Origin: Streptomyces decoyicus
Lineage (GTDB): Bacteria; Actinomycetota; Actinomycetes; Streptomycetales; Streptomycetaceae
Length of the DNA: 64,000 nucleotides
Direction: 5' to 3'
Assembly: GCF_019880305.1 (NCBI RefSeq)
Contig: NZ_CP082301.1
Coordinates: forward strand, 3,720,001-3,784,000
Shown: one piece after another, positions 39,278-48,057 of the stretch
How positions within the stretch are numbered: position 1 is the stretch's first letter
Layout: each line of letters begins with the position of its first letter
Made by a program: the position numbers and the translations under genes
The notes under the pieces: model-generated
Told to the model about the DNA's origin: nothing
What the model saw: the letters and a program-made list of their open reading frames with translations, nothing else
Databases searched by the model: none

Positions 39278-39677
39278 TCCCACGTTTTCGGCTGCGGCGC
39301 CGTGCCGGTTTCCGCCTTCGGCGGGGGGGTTGGGCGGGGGCCGCTTGCTGTGTGTGGTGGGTGCCGGTGGCGGGCCTCCGGCCCCACCCCCTCCCGCCCG
39401 GGGTGGCGACCCCCGCCCGGTGGGGAGTGTCCTCAGAGACCAGAAGCTCGGCCGCGCGACGATGCGGCCGAGCTTCCGGTCTTTGGTTTTCTCCTGCTCC
39501 CCCACCGGGGCGGGGCCCACAACGGACGGGAGGGGGCGGGGCCGGAGGCCCCGAACCCGGCACCCCCACAAACCCAGGGGCCCCACCCCACACAACCAAC
39601 CCCGCCCCCGCCGAAGGCGGGAAAAGAACAACCGACGAGGTACGGCGGGCTCACCCGGCAACGTGGGAAACGCCGCG
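39278..39677. repeat. Intergenic inverted repeat pair of the CCCACGTTTTCGGC family, with central terminator
   Basis: The left arm begins CCCACGTTTTCGGCTGCGGC at 39281, just after the plus-strand gene; the right arm, inverted, ends CGGCAACGTGGGAAACG at ~39674 before guaB3. Both flanks share GCCTTCGGCGGGGG / CCCCCGCCGAAGGC and GGCCTCCGGCCCC / GGGGCCGGAGGCC. The centre is the hairpin at 39443-39476. No gene is supported here. Confidence 0.75.
39443..39476. terminator. Bidirectional terminator, 13-bp stem with T-rich 3' flank
   Basis: GAAGCTCGGCCGC (39443-39455) pairs perfectly with GCGGCCGAGCTTC (39464-39476). TCTTTGGTTTTCTCC follows on the plus strand. It lies between the convergent sugar-dehydrogenase homologue and guaB3. 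Confidence 0.85.
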
Positions 39678-40805
39678 TCAGCCGTTGTCGTGCTGCGAAG
39701 GCGACACCGTCACCTCGACCCGCTGGAACTCCTTCAGCTCCGAGTACCCGGTCGTCGCCATCGCCCGGCGCAACGCACCGAAGAAGTTCATGGAGCCGTC
39801 GGGAACCGTGGACGGCCCCAGCAGCACCTCCTCCGTGGTGCCGACCGCACCGAGGTCCATCCGCTTGCCGCGCGGCACGTCCTCGTGCACCGCTTCCATG
39901 CCCCAGTGGTGGCCGCGGCCGGGCGCGTCCGTGGCGCGGGCCAGCGGGGAGCCCATCATCACGGCGTCGGCGCCGCAGGCGATCGCCTTCGGGAGGTCGC
40001 CGGACCAGCCCACACCGCCGTCGGCGATGACGTGGACGTAGCGGCCGCCGGACTCGTCCATGTAGTCGCGGCGCGCGGCCGCGACATCGGCGACCGCGGT
40101 CGCCATCGGGACCTGGATGCCGAGGACGTTACGCGTGGTGTGCGCGGCGCCGCCGCCGAAGCCGACCAGCACACCGGCCGCGCCCGTACGCATCAGGTGC
40201 AGCGCCGCGGTGTACGTGGCGCAGCCGCCGACGATGACCGGGACGTCCAGCTCGTAGATGAACTGCTTGAGGTTCAGCGGCTCGGCCGCGGAGGAGACGT
40301 GCTCGGCGGAGACCGTCGTCCCGCGGATCACGAAGATGTCCACGCCCGCGTCCACGACGGCCTTGGAGAACTGCGCCGTACGCTGCGGCGACAGCGCGGC
40401 GGCGGTGACGACACCGGCGTCCCGCACCTCCTTGATCCGCTGCCCGATCAGCTCTTCCTTGATCGGCGCCGCGTAGATCTCCTGGAGCCGCTTGGTGGCC
40501 GTGGGGCCGTCCAGCTCCGCGATCTCGGCGAGCAGCGGCTCCGGGTCCTCGTACCGGGTCCACAGGCCTTCCAGGTTGAGGACGCCCAGACCGCCCAGCT
40601 CGCCGATGCGGATCGCGGTCTGCGGCGAGACCACCGAGTCCATGGGAGCGGCCAGGAACGGCAGCTCGAAGCGGTAGGCGTCGATCTGCCAGGCGATCGA
40701 GACCTCCTTCGGGTCGCGGGTGCGGCGACTGGGTACGACGGCGATGTCGTCGAATGCGTATGCCCGGCGGCCGCGCTTGCCGCGCCCGATCTCGATCTCA
40801 GTCAC
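39678..40805 (-). CDS. guaB3: GuaB3 family IMP dehydrogenase-related protein
   Basis: 375 residues from GTG 40805, with AAAGG ~8 nt upstream. TIM-barrel of the IMPDH/GMPR group without CBS domains: YAFDDIAVVPSRRTRDPKEVSIAWQIDAYRFELPFLAAPMDSV, VIADGGVGWSGDLPKAIACGADAVMMGSPLARA. The Cys active-site loop of true IMP dehydrogenase (GSICTT) is replaced around AAHTTRNVLGIQVPMATAVADVAAAR, as in other GuaB3 proteins, so it is not the main IMP dehydrogenase. It lies just downstream of guaB, separated by hairpins. Confidence 0.9.
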   Translation of the reverse strand: MTEIEIGRGKRGRRAYAFDDIAVVPSRRTRDPKEVSIAWQIDAYRFELPFLAAPMDSVVSPQTAIRIGELGGLGVLNLEGLWTRYEDPEPLLAEIAELDGPTATKRLQEIYAAPIKEELIGQRIKEVRDAGVVTAAALSPQRTAQFSKAVVDAGVDIFVIRGTTVSAEHVSSAAEPLNLKQFIYELDVPVIVGGCATYTAALHLMRTGAAGVLVGFGGGAAHTTRNVLGIQVPMATAVADVAAARRDYMDESGGRYVHVIADGGVGWSGDLPKAIACGADAVMMGSPLARATDAPGRGHHWGMEAVHEDVPRGKRMDLGAVGTTEEVLLGPSTVPDGSMNFFGALRRAMATTGYSELKEFQRVEVTVSPSQHDNG

Positions 40806-40855
40806 GTGTGTGGCCTTTCCCTCTACGTCTGCTGTCCCAGTATCCCCGACACGGC

Positions 40856-40888
40856 GAAGCCCGCGGCCGGGGTGCGGCCGCGGGCTTC
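40856..40888 (-). terminator. Strong hairpin between guaB and guaB3
   Basis: GAAGCCCGCGGCC (40856-40868) and GGCCGCGGGCTTC (40876-40888) are perfectly complementary over 13 bp with a 7-nt loop. It ends 51 nt before the guaB3 start, so it either terminates guaB transcripts or acts in the guaB3 leader. A second hairpin, CGTACGG-CACGA-CCGTACG, lies at 40896-40914. Confidence 0.75.
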
Positions 40889-40925
40889 CGCGTGGCGTAC
40901 GGCACGACCGTACGCCCAGGTTCAG

Positions 40926-40960
40926 CGCCGGCTGTAGTTCGGCGCCTCGGTCGTCATCTG
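40926..40960 (-). repeat. Duplicated 3' end of guaB
   Basis: 40934-40960 (GTAGTTCGGCGCCTCGGTCG plus TCATCTG) repeats exactly 41026-41052 inside guaB. It corresponds to the last codons of guaB including its stop ([11 protein letters not shown]). It is a 27-bp exact remnant ~90 bp downstream of the original. Confidence 0.85.
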
Positions 40961-41013
40961 ACCCCAAGCCCCGGGGGACAACCCCCGGACCCCCGGCCGG
41001 AGCCGCGCCCCAC

Positions 41014-42540
<1,527 letters not shown>

Positions 42541-42655
42541 TCAGCGCGGACTCCCATGCTAACGGCCTAAGGAAGTGTCCCAATCCACGAGCGATGAGGG
42601 CCTCGTCACTTGTGTATTTCTACGGCGATATTCCGCCATCCATGGTGCGGATCTG

Positions 42656-43228
42656 CTACTGCTCCGCGAGCGCCCGCAGCCTGCTGAGCGCACGGTGCTG
42701 GGCGACCCGCACCGCACCGGGCGACATCCCCAGCATCTGCCCGGTCTCCTCGGCCGTCAGCCCGACGGCGACCCGCAGCAGGACCAGCTCACGCTGGTTC
42801 TCCGGAAGATTCGCCAGCAGCTTCTTGGCCCACTCGGCGTCGCTGCTCAGCAGCGCCCGCTCCTCGGGGCCGAGGGAGTCGTCCGGCTGCTCGGGCATCT
42901 CGTCGGACGGCACGGCCGTGCTGCCATGCCGCATCGCGGCCCGCTGAAGATCGGCGACCTTGTGGCCGGCGATGGCGAAGACGAACGCCTCGAAGGGCTT
43001 GCCGGTGTCGCGGTAGCGCGGCAGCGCGCACAGCACCGCGACACACACCTCCTGCGCCAGATCCTCGACGAAGTGCCGCGCGTCACCCGGCAGCCTCGAC
43101 AGCCGGGTGCGGCAGTAGCGCAGAGCGAGGGGGTGCACATGGGCCAGCAGATCGTGCGTGGCCCGCTGGTCCCCCTCGACGGCTCGTGCGACGAGAGCGC
43201 CGATTTCCTGCTTCCCGTCATCACGCAT
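42656..43228 (-). CDS. shbA: ECF RNA polymerase sigma factor ShbA
   Basis: 190 residues from ATG 43228. Region 2: [47 protein letters not shown]; region 4: [52 protein letters not shown]. Position between bldM and guaB and sequence type match S. coelicolor SCO4769, the orthologue of S. griseus ShbA, which drives transcription of the principal sigma gene hrdB. That function is established knowledge from the orthologue. The in-frame upstream extension to 43372 lacks family resemblance. No clear SD precedes the chosen ATG. Confidence 0.87.
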   Translation of the reverse strand: MRDDGKQEIGALVARAVEGDQRATHDLLAHVHPLALRYCRTRLSRLPGDARHFVEDLAQEVCVAVLCALPRYRDTGKPFEAFVFAIAGHKVADLQRAAMRHGSTAVPSDEMPEQPDDSLGPEERALLSSDAEWAKKLLANLPENQRELVLLRVAVGLTAEETGQMLGMSPGAVRVAQHRALSRLRALAEQ

Positions 43229-43507
43229 CGGACCATGGTGCCTTGGTGCCGCTCGATCCGCGGCATCAGGTCCGTACTTGTGCACTGAAGCGTTATGCGC
43301 GGCAGGTGCGCCGGCTGTCATGTCCTGCGCCCTCCCCTCGTGCCCGACCGACCCGTCCCCGAGGAACTCCATACCTCAAGGATGCGGCACCGCGCGGTGA
43401 AACGGACCGCCGGCGAACGCGGCGGCTTGCGGGGCACCCTGCCGCCCCGCCCGCCGCAGGGCGGGCGGGGATCTTCACTCCCCCGCATCGCTGCACGTCA
43501 CAACGCC

Positions 43508-44119
43508 TTAGCGGACCAGTCCCCAGCGGAAGCCCAGGGCCACCGCATGCGCCCGGTCGGAGGCGCCGAGTTTCTTGAAAAGGCGCCGGGCGTGGGTCTT
43601 GACCGTGTCCTCCGACAGGAACAGCTCACGGCCGATCTCGGCGTTCGAACGGCCGTGACTCATGCCCTCCAGTACTTGGATCTCGCGCGCGGTCAGCGTC
43701 GGCGCGGCACCCATCTCGGCGGACCGCAGCCGGCGCGGGGCGAGCCGCCACGTCGGGTCGGCGAGCGCCTGGGTCACCGTCGCCCGCAGCTCGGCGCGCG
43801 AGGCGTCCTTGTGCAGATAGCCGCGGGCACCGGCGGCGACCGCGAGCGCGACACCGTCCAGATCCTCGGCCACCGTGAGCATGATGATCCGTGCGCCGGG
43901 GTCGGCGGACAACAACCGGCGCACGGTCTCGACACCGCCGAGGCCGGGCATCCGTACGTCCATCAAAATCAGATCCGAACGATCGGCACCCCAGCGGCGG
44001 AGGACTTCCTCGCCGTTGGCCGCGGTCGTCACACGCTCGACGCCGGGCACGGTCGCAACCGCCCGACGGAGCGCCTCTCGGGCAAGCGGGGAGTCGTCGC
44101 AGACGAGGACGGATGTCAT
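43508..44119 (-). CDS. bldM: Atypical response regulator BldM
   Basis: 203 residues; ATG 44119 has GGAGG 6 nt upstream. Receiver domain (TSVLVCDDSPLAREALRRAV... LILMDVRMPGLGGVETVRRLL) with an Asp at the usual phosphoacceptor place; C-terminal LuxR-type HTH (TLTAREIQVLEGMSHGRSNAEIGRELFLSEDTVKTHARRLFKKLGA). It matches BldM, which controls aerial hypha formation in Streptomyces as a homodimer and as a heterodimer with WhiI, independently of phosphorylation. Divergent from whiD as in S. coelicolor. A BldN-type promoter lies upstream. Confidence 0.95.
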   Translation of the reverse strand: MTSVLVCDDSPLAREALRRAVATVPGVERVTTAANGEEVLRRWGADRSDLILMDVRMPGLGGVETVRRLLSADPGARIIMLTVAEDLDGVALAVAAGARGYLHKDASRAELRATVTQALADPTWRLAPRRLRSAEMGAAPTLTAREIQVLEGMSHGRSNAEIGRELFLSEDTVKTHARRLFKKLGASDRAHAVALGFRWGLVR

Positions 44120-44183
44120 GACCGCCCTCCGCAGCTGATGCGCGTCACCTTGAGCCTCCAGGCTGGTACGTATCGTCACCTGT

Positions 44184-44232
44184 GCGATTGGCGGCCTCGG
44201 ACATCTGCCCGACGACTACCTCTGCCAATCGC
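44184..44232. promoter_or_regulatory. Inverted repeat in the bldM 5' leader
   Basis: GCGATTGGC (44184-44192) and GCCAATCGC (44224-44232), perfect 9-bp arms with a 31-nt loop. It lies just downstream of the bldM promoter, so the 5' end of the bldM transcript could fold into a hairpin, or the arms bind a regulator. Confidence 0.5.
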
Positions 44233-44242
44233 CTCCGCACTC

Positions 44243-44270
44243 TCAACGACGGTCACCCGAAAGAGTTACG
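44243..44270 (-). promoter_or_regulatory. bldM promoter, sigma-BldN type (CGTAAC-N16-CGTTGA)
   Basis: Read on the minus strand, CGTAAC (44270-44265) and CGTTGA (44248-44243) are separated by 16 bp, the form recalled for BldN-dependent promoters. bldM is an established BldN target in S. coelicolor. The predicted start near 44236 gives a ~115-nt leader. Confidence 0.72.
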
Positions 44271-44397
44271 GCTTCGGCGACCGAGTTCAACACGCTCCGT
44301 GAGGAGCCGGATACGCAGACGACTCATCGGGCGACCGGCATCCGCGCGTGCACCCTATGCCCTATTTGGCTCTCTTTCTTCCATTTTCATGGTGACT

Positions 44398-44449
44398 ATG
44401 ACTAGATTCGCAATGAGTCATATTTACATCTACTTCGACAGTAGATGTA
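44398..44449. promoter_or_regulatory. Two palindromes in the whiD promoter region
   Basis: ATGACT (44398-44403)/AGTCAT (44416-44421), and TACATCTAC (44425-44433)/GTAGATGTA (44441-44449) with perfect 9-bp arms and a 7-bp centre. They lie 50-100 bp before the whiD ATG in an AT-rich stretch. Candidate sites for developmental regulators. Confidence 0.6.
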
Positions 44450-44498
44450 CCGTCGTGAGCACCGAGCCCGAATCAGCATCGCTTCGAGGGGACAAGCA

Positions 44499-44831
44499 AT
44501 GGCAGATTTCTCCCGCCTCCCGGGCCCGAACGCAGACCTCTGGGACTGGCAGCTGCTCGCCGCCTGCCGCGGTGTGGACAGCTCGCTCTTCTTCCATCCC
44601 GAGGGCGAGCGCGGAGCGGCCCGCAGCGCGCGTGAGACATCGGCGAAGGAGGTCTGCATGCGCTGCCCGGTACGGGCCGAATGCGCGGCGCATGCCCTGG
44701 CCGTCCGTGAGCCCTACGGGGTGTGGGGCGGCCTGACGGAGGACGAACGCGAGGAACTCATGGGACGGGCCCGTCACCGGCTGATCCCCGCGTCCTCCAT
44801 GACCGGTCCCACGGGCGTCCCCGGCGCCTGA
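44499..44831 (+). CDS. whiD: WhiB-family iron-sulfur regulator WhiD
   Basis: 110 residues; GAGGGG lies 6 nt before the ATG. The four cluster ligands are Cys23, Cys53, Cys56 and Cys62 (AACRG; VCMRCPVRAEC). The Wbl turn GVWGGLTEDERE and a basic tail follow. The N-terminus MADFSRLPGPNADLWDWQLL is that of WhiD, needed for spore maturation in S. coelicolor, which binds a [4Fe-4S] cluster and region 4 of HrdB. Its C-terminal tail is short and differs from the recalled S. coelicolor sequence. Divergent from bldM; a hairpin terminator starts 3 nt after the stop. Confidence 0.94.
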   Translation: MADFSRLPGPNADLWDWQLLAACRGVDSSLFFHPEGERGAARSARETSAKEVCMRCPVRAECAAHALAVREPYGVWGGLTEDEREELMGRARHRLIPASSMTGPTGVPGA

Positions 44832-44833
44832 AC

Positions 44834-44856
44834 TTCAGGAGCGCATCACTCCTGAA
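44834..44856 (+). terminator. whiD terminator
   Basis: TTCAGGAG (44834-44841) and CTCCTGAA (44849-44856), perfect 8-bp arms with a 7-nt loop, directly after the whiD stop and followed by GAAA. Confidence 0.75.
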
Positions 44857-45033
44857 GAAACGTTCCTGCATGGCTGCACGCCGACAGAGCTGCGGCGGGA
44901 GAGTGCTGCCGTGAGGGACGGGCTCGGTGCCACCAGGCCGTGCGACGGGTCCGGCGGACCGTACGGCCAGGGGTTTTCCGCCGGAACGGTGCCGTTCGGC
45001 AGCTACGGGCGGGCGCGGACGTGCGCGGACCCC

Positions 45034-45945
45034 TCAGCGCCCTGCTGCATCCGCCAGCCGGTCGAGCGTCGCCGCGACGGCGGGGACGTGCGCCAGATCC
45101 GGCAGCGTGAGCGCGACGATCTCGCGGTGCACGGCGGGCTCCATACGTATCGCCGTGGCCCCCTTGGGGCGTACCGACTCCAGGGTGAGCTCCGGCAGCG
45201 CGGCGACCCCCAGGCCCGCGCCGACCAGGCCGATCACGGCCGGGTAGTCATCCGTCGCGAAGTCGATACGCGGGGTGAAGCCCGCACTCTCACAGACCTC
45301 GACGAGATGCCTGCGGCAGCGGGGACAGCCCGCGATCCAGGCCTCGTCGGCCAGCTCGGCGAACCGCGCGGTACCCGCCTTCGCCAGCCGGTGGCCGTCC
45401 GGCACCAGGCCGATCAGCCGGTCCGCCAGGATCGGCCGCACCACCAGGTCGTCCCATTCCGCCCCGGCCGCCGGGTCCGCGCCGCGCACCTCCGGATAGC
45501 GGAAGGCCAGCGCGATCTCGCAGTCGCCGTTGCGCAGCATCTCGATCGAGCGCGGCGGCTCGGCCTCGACCAGCGAGACCCGGGTCCCCGGGTGTGCGGC
45601 GCGCATCTTCGCCAGGGCGGTCGGCACCAGCGTCGAGCTGCCGGAGGGGAAGGACACCAGCCGCACCCGGCCCGCACGCAGGCCCGCGATGGCCGCGATC
45701 TCCTCCTCGGCGGCGGTGAGCCCGGCCAGGATGCCGACCGCGTGCCGTACGAGCGCCTCGCCCGCCTGGGTCAGCCGCATCTCACGGCCCGCACGCACCA
45801 GCAGCGGGGTGCCGGCCGACTGCTCCAGGGCCTTCATCTGCTGGCTGACGGCCGGCTGGGTGCAGCCCAGCTCCCGCGCGGCGGCGGAGAACGAGCCCGT
45901 CCTGGCGACGGCGCGCAGCACGCGGAGATGACGGGCCTCGATCAT
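45034..45945 (-). CDS. LysR-family transcriptional regulator
   Basis: 303 residues from ATG 45945. HTH: MIEARHLRVLRAVARTGSFSAAARELGCTQPAVSQQMKALEQSAGTPLLVRAGREMRLTQAG. The substrate-binding domain follows (VRLVSFPSGSSTLVPTALAKMRAAHPGTRVSLVEAEP). This is the GltC/CynR-like Streptomyces group. It is divergent from the MOSC gene across 157 bp and may regulate it; a CGAGCATAAGCCGGTCTTGG stretch beyond its start is the likely binding region. The frame continues upstream into unrelated sequence and is not used. Confidence 0.87.
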   Translation of the reverse strand: MIEARHLRVLRAVARTGSFSAAARELGCTQPAVSQQMKALEQSAGTPLLVRAGREMRLTQAGEALVRHAVGILAGLTAAEEEIAAIAGLRAGRVRLVSFPSGSSTLVPTALAKMRAAHPGTRVSLVEAEPPRSIEMLRNGDCEIALAFRYPEVRGADPAAGAEWDDLVVRPILADRLIGLVPDGHRLAKAGTARFAELADEAWIAGCPRCRRHLVEVCESAGFTPRIDFATDDYPAVIGLVGAGLGVAALPELTLESVRPKGATAIRMEPAVHREIVALTLPDLAHVPAVAATLDRLADAAGR

Positions 45946-46102
45946 GATTCGAGCATAAGCCGGTCTTGGGTTGATCGGGAAAAATTGGGTCGCTGCTTTC
46001 GGGGAACTAGCTAGCGTGGACCGAGATCCGTGGCGTACGTGAGTCGGGGGTGCCCCGACGGCCCTGTCGCGGATCACGCCGATCGAGCAACGGAGCGCCG
46101 TA

Positions 46103-46768
46103 ATGAAGCTGCTGACCGTGAACCTGGGGCAGCCCATCCCGTCCGAATTCACCGACGCCGAGGGCGGCACGGGCATCGACAAGCGGCCCGTGGACGGCCC
46201 CGTGCCGGTCACCGCTCCCGGCCCCAAGGGCACCGGCGGCAGCGGGCTGGCCGGTGACGCGGTCGTCGACCTGCGCCATCACGGCGGCGACGACCAGGCC
46301 GTCTACGCCTACGCGCGCGAGGACCTGGACGACTGGCAGCGGGAGCTGGGCCGCGAGCTGGCCAACGGTTTCTTCGGCGAGAACCTCACCACCTCGGGCG
46401 TCGAGGTCACCGGCGCCCGCATCGGCGAACGCTGGCGGGTCGGCCCGCAGCTGCTGATGGAGGTCACCTCACCGCGTATCCCCTGCCGCACCTTCCACGG
46501 ATGGCTCGGCGAACGCGGCTGGCTCAAGCGGTTCACCCAGGCCGCGGTGCCCGGCGCGTATCTCCGGGTGATCGAGGCGGGCGAGATCCGCGCGGGGGAC
46601 GCCGTCGAGGTGGTGCACCGCCCGGATCACGAGGTGACGATCGAGCTGATGTTCCGGGCCCTGACCAGTCAGCGGGAGCTGCTGCCGCGGTTGCTGGAGG
46701 CGGGCGGCGCGCTCCCGGAGGAGGCGCGGCGCAAGGCGCTGAAGTATGCGGAGCAGGCAGGGGATTGA
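46103..46768 (+). CDS. MOSC domain protein (YiiM-like)
   Basis: 221 residues. MOSC core with VVDLRHHGGDDQAVYAYAREDLDDW, FFGENLTTSGV and the conserved catalytic-site Cys in SPRIPCRTFHGWLG; a C-terminal helical 3-alpha region from QRELLPRLLEA. MOSC proteins bind the molybdenum cofactor; YiiM-type members reduce N-hydroxylated bases such as 6-hydroxylaminopurine. GGAG lies 8 nt before the ATG. Divergent from the LysR gene, its possible regulator. Confidence 0.87.
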   Translation: MKLLTVNLGQPIPSEFTDAEGGTGIDKRPVDGPVPVTAPGPKGTGGSGLAGDAVVDLRHHGGDDQAVYAYAREDLDDWQRELGRELANGFFGENLTTSGVEVTGARIGERWRVGPQLLMEVTSPRIPCRTFHGWLGERGWLKRFTQAAVPGAYLRVIEAGEIRAGDAVEVVHRPDHEVTIELMFRALTSQRELLPRLLEAGGALPEEARRKALKYAEQAGD

Positions 46769-46957
46769 GCCGCGGGGACGTATGGGACGGCTCAGCGGCG
46801 CCGGGCGGGCGGCCCGGGTAGCCGGCGGCCCTGCGGGCCCGAGCGGCGGGGCCTCGGAACCGGTTGCCGGAGGGTGTGTCGCGCGGTGTGCGCGGGCGGC
46901 CGCGCCGCCGGGGGGAGGGGCTCGGGTGTCGCGCCCGCGGGCGGATAGCGTGCCCGT

Positions 46958-47731
46958 ATGACGACTGCATTGATCACGGGAGCGACGGCGGGCATCGGGG
47001 CGGCGTTCGCCCGGCGGCTCGCGAGCGACGGCCACAGCGTGGTGCTGGTCGCGCGCGACGAGAAGCGACTGCACGAGCAGGCCACCGAGTTGCACGACCG
47101 GCACGGCATCGAGGCGGAGGTGCTGAGCGCCGATCTGGCCACCGACGAGGGCATCGCGGCCGTCGAGGCGCGGCTCTCGGACACCAAGCACCCGGTGGAT
47201 CTGCTGGTGAACAACGCCGGCTTCGGCAACAAGGGCGAGTACCTCGAAGTCTCGATGGCCGACGAGCTGACGATGCTGAAGGTGCACTGCGAGGCAGTGC
47301 TGCGGCTGACCACGGCCGGGGTGCGCGGGATGCGGGAGCGGCGGCGGGGCGCGGTGGTCAATGTGGCGTCGGTGGCGGCGTTCGTGCCGCGCGGCACCTA
47401 TGGCGCGAGCAAGGCGTGGGTCGTGCAGTTCACGCAGGGCGCCGCGCGGGATCTGGCGGGCAGCGGGGTGCGGCTGATGGCGCTGTGCCCGGGGTTCGTG
47501 CGGACCGAATTCCACCAGCGGGCGGGCATGGGGACGGACAACATCCCCGGCTGGATGTGGCTGGACGCGGACAAGCTGGTGAACGCCGCGATGAAGGACC
47601 TGACGCGGGGGAAGTCGCTCTCCATCCCGGACCCGCGGTACAAGGCACTCATGGGCGCCGCGAAGTTGGCACCGCGTGGGGTGCTCGGGGGTCTTACGTC
47701 GCGTACGGGCCGTAAGTACGGGCCTCGCTGA
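46958..47731 (+). CDS. Short-chain dehydrogenase/reductase
   Basis: 257 residues. TGATAGIG (8-15) is the cofactor motif, with Arg in VVLVARDEKRL indicating NADP preference; NNAG at ~88; catalytic Ser in VVNVASVAAF and YGASK (Tyr-X3-Lys). It is like the YqjQ/DltE-type classical SDRs. The substrate is unknown. It stands alone downstream of the MOSC gene with a 189-bp gap. Its 3' side runs into the 19-bp repeat array. Confidence 0.85.
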   Translation: MTTALITGATAGIGAAFARRLASDGHSVVLVARDEKRLHEQATELHDRHGIEAEVLSADLATDEGIAAVEARLSDTKHPVDLLVNNAGFGNKGEYLEVSMADELTMLKVHCEAVLRLTTAGVRGMRERRRGAVVNVASVAAFVPRGTYGASKAWVVQFTQGAARDLAGSGVRLMALCPGFVRTEFHQRAGMGTDNIPGWMWLDADKLVNAAMKDLTRGKSLSIPDPRYKALMGAAKLAPRGVLGGLTSRTGRKYGPR

Positions 47732-48057
47732 CGCGGCGTCGTTCGCGGACGCGGGTGTTGCTTGCGGACGCGGGTGTTGCTTACGGACGCAGGCGTTGCT
47801 TGCGGACGCAGGCGTTGCTTGCGGACGCAGGCGTTGCTTACGGACGCAGGCGTTGCTTACGGACGCAGGCGTTGCTTGCGGACGCGGGTGTTGCTTGCGG
47901 ACGTTGCTTGCTGACGCGGTGCTGCTTCCTGCGTTGCCGGGGGCAGGGATGACGTGTTCCTGCGTTGCCGGGGCGGTGACGTGGTGGTCAGTCCTTTCCG
48001 CTGCACGGGGCGGAGGGGCGGGGGCCGGGCGGCGCCTCCGGGAGCAGGGCTGCCGCG
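47732..48057. other. Intergenic region with tandem array
   Basis: 326 bp between convergent SDR and DUF2264 genes. The left half is the 19-bp array (47745-47909); the right half is GC-rich, with two further GCGTTGCCGGGGC copies (47931, 47962), and no gene. Confidence 0.55.
47745..47909. repeat. 19-bp tandem repeat array
   Basis: Eight contiguous copies of RCGGACGCRGGYGTTGCTT (47745-47896) plus one 13-bp partial copy. No spacers separate the units, so it is not a CRISPR. Variants alternate GCGGACGCGGGTGTTGCTT and RCGGACGCAGGCGTTGCTT. Confidence 0.93.

Noticed and set aside
47728..47742. CTGACG-CGG-CGTCGT as an operator copy
   Set aside because: The right arm has two mismatches and the site lies at the 3' end of an unrelated SDR gene.
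47745..47909. Tandem repeats resembling a CRISPR array
   Set aside because: The 19-bp units are contiguous with no spacers, and no cas genes are present.
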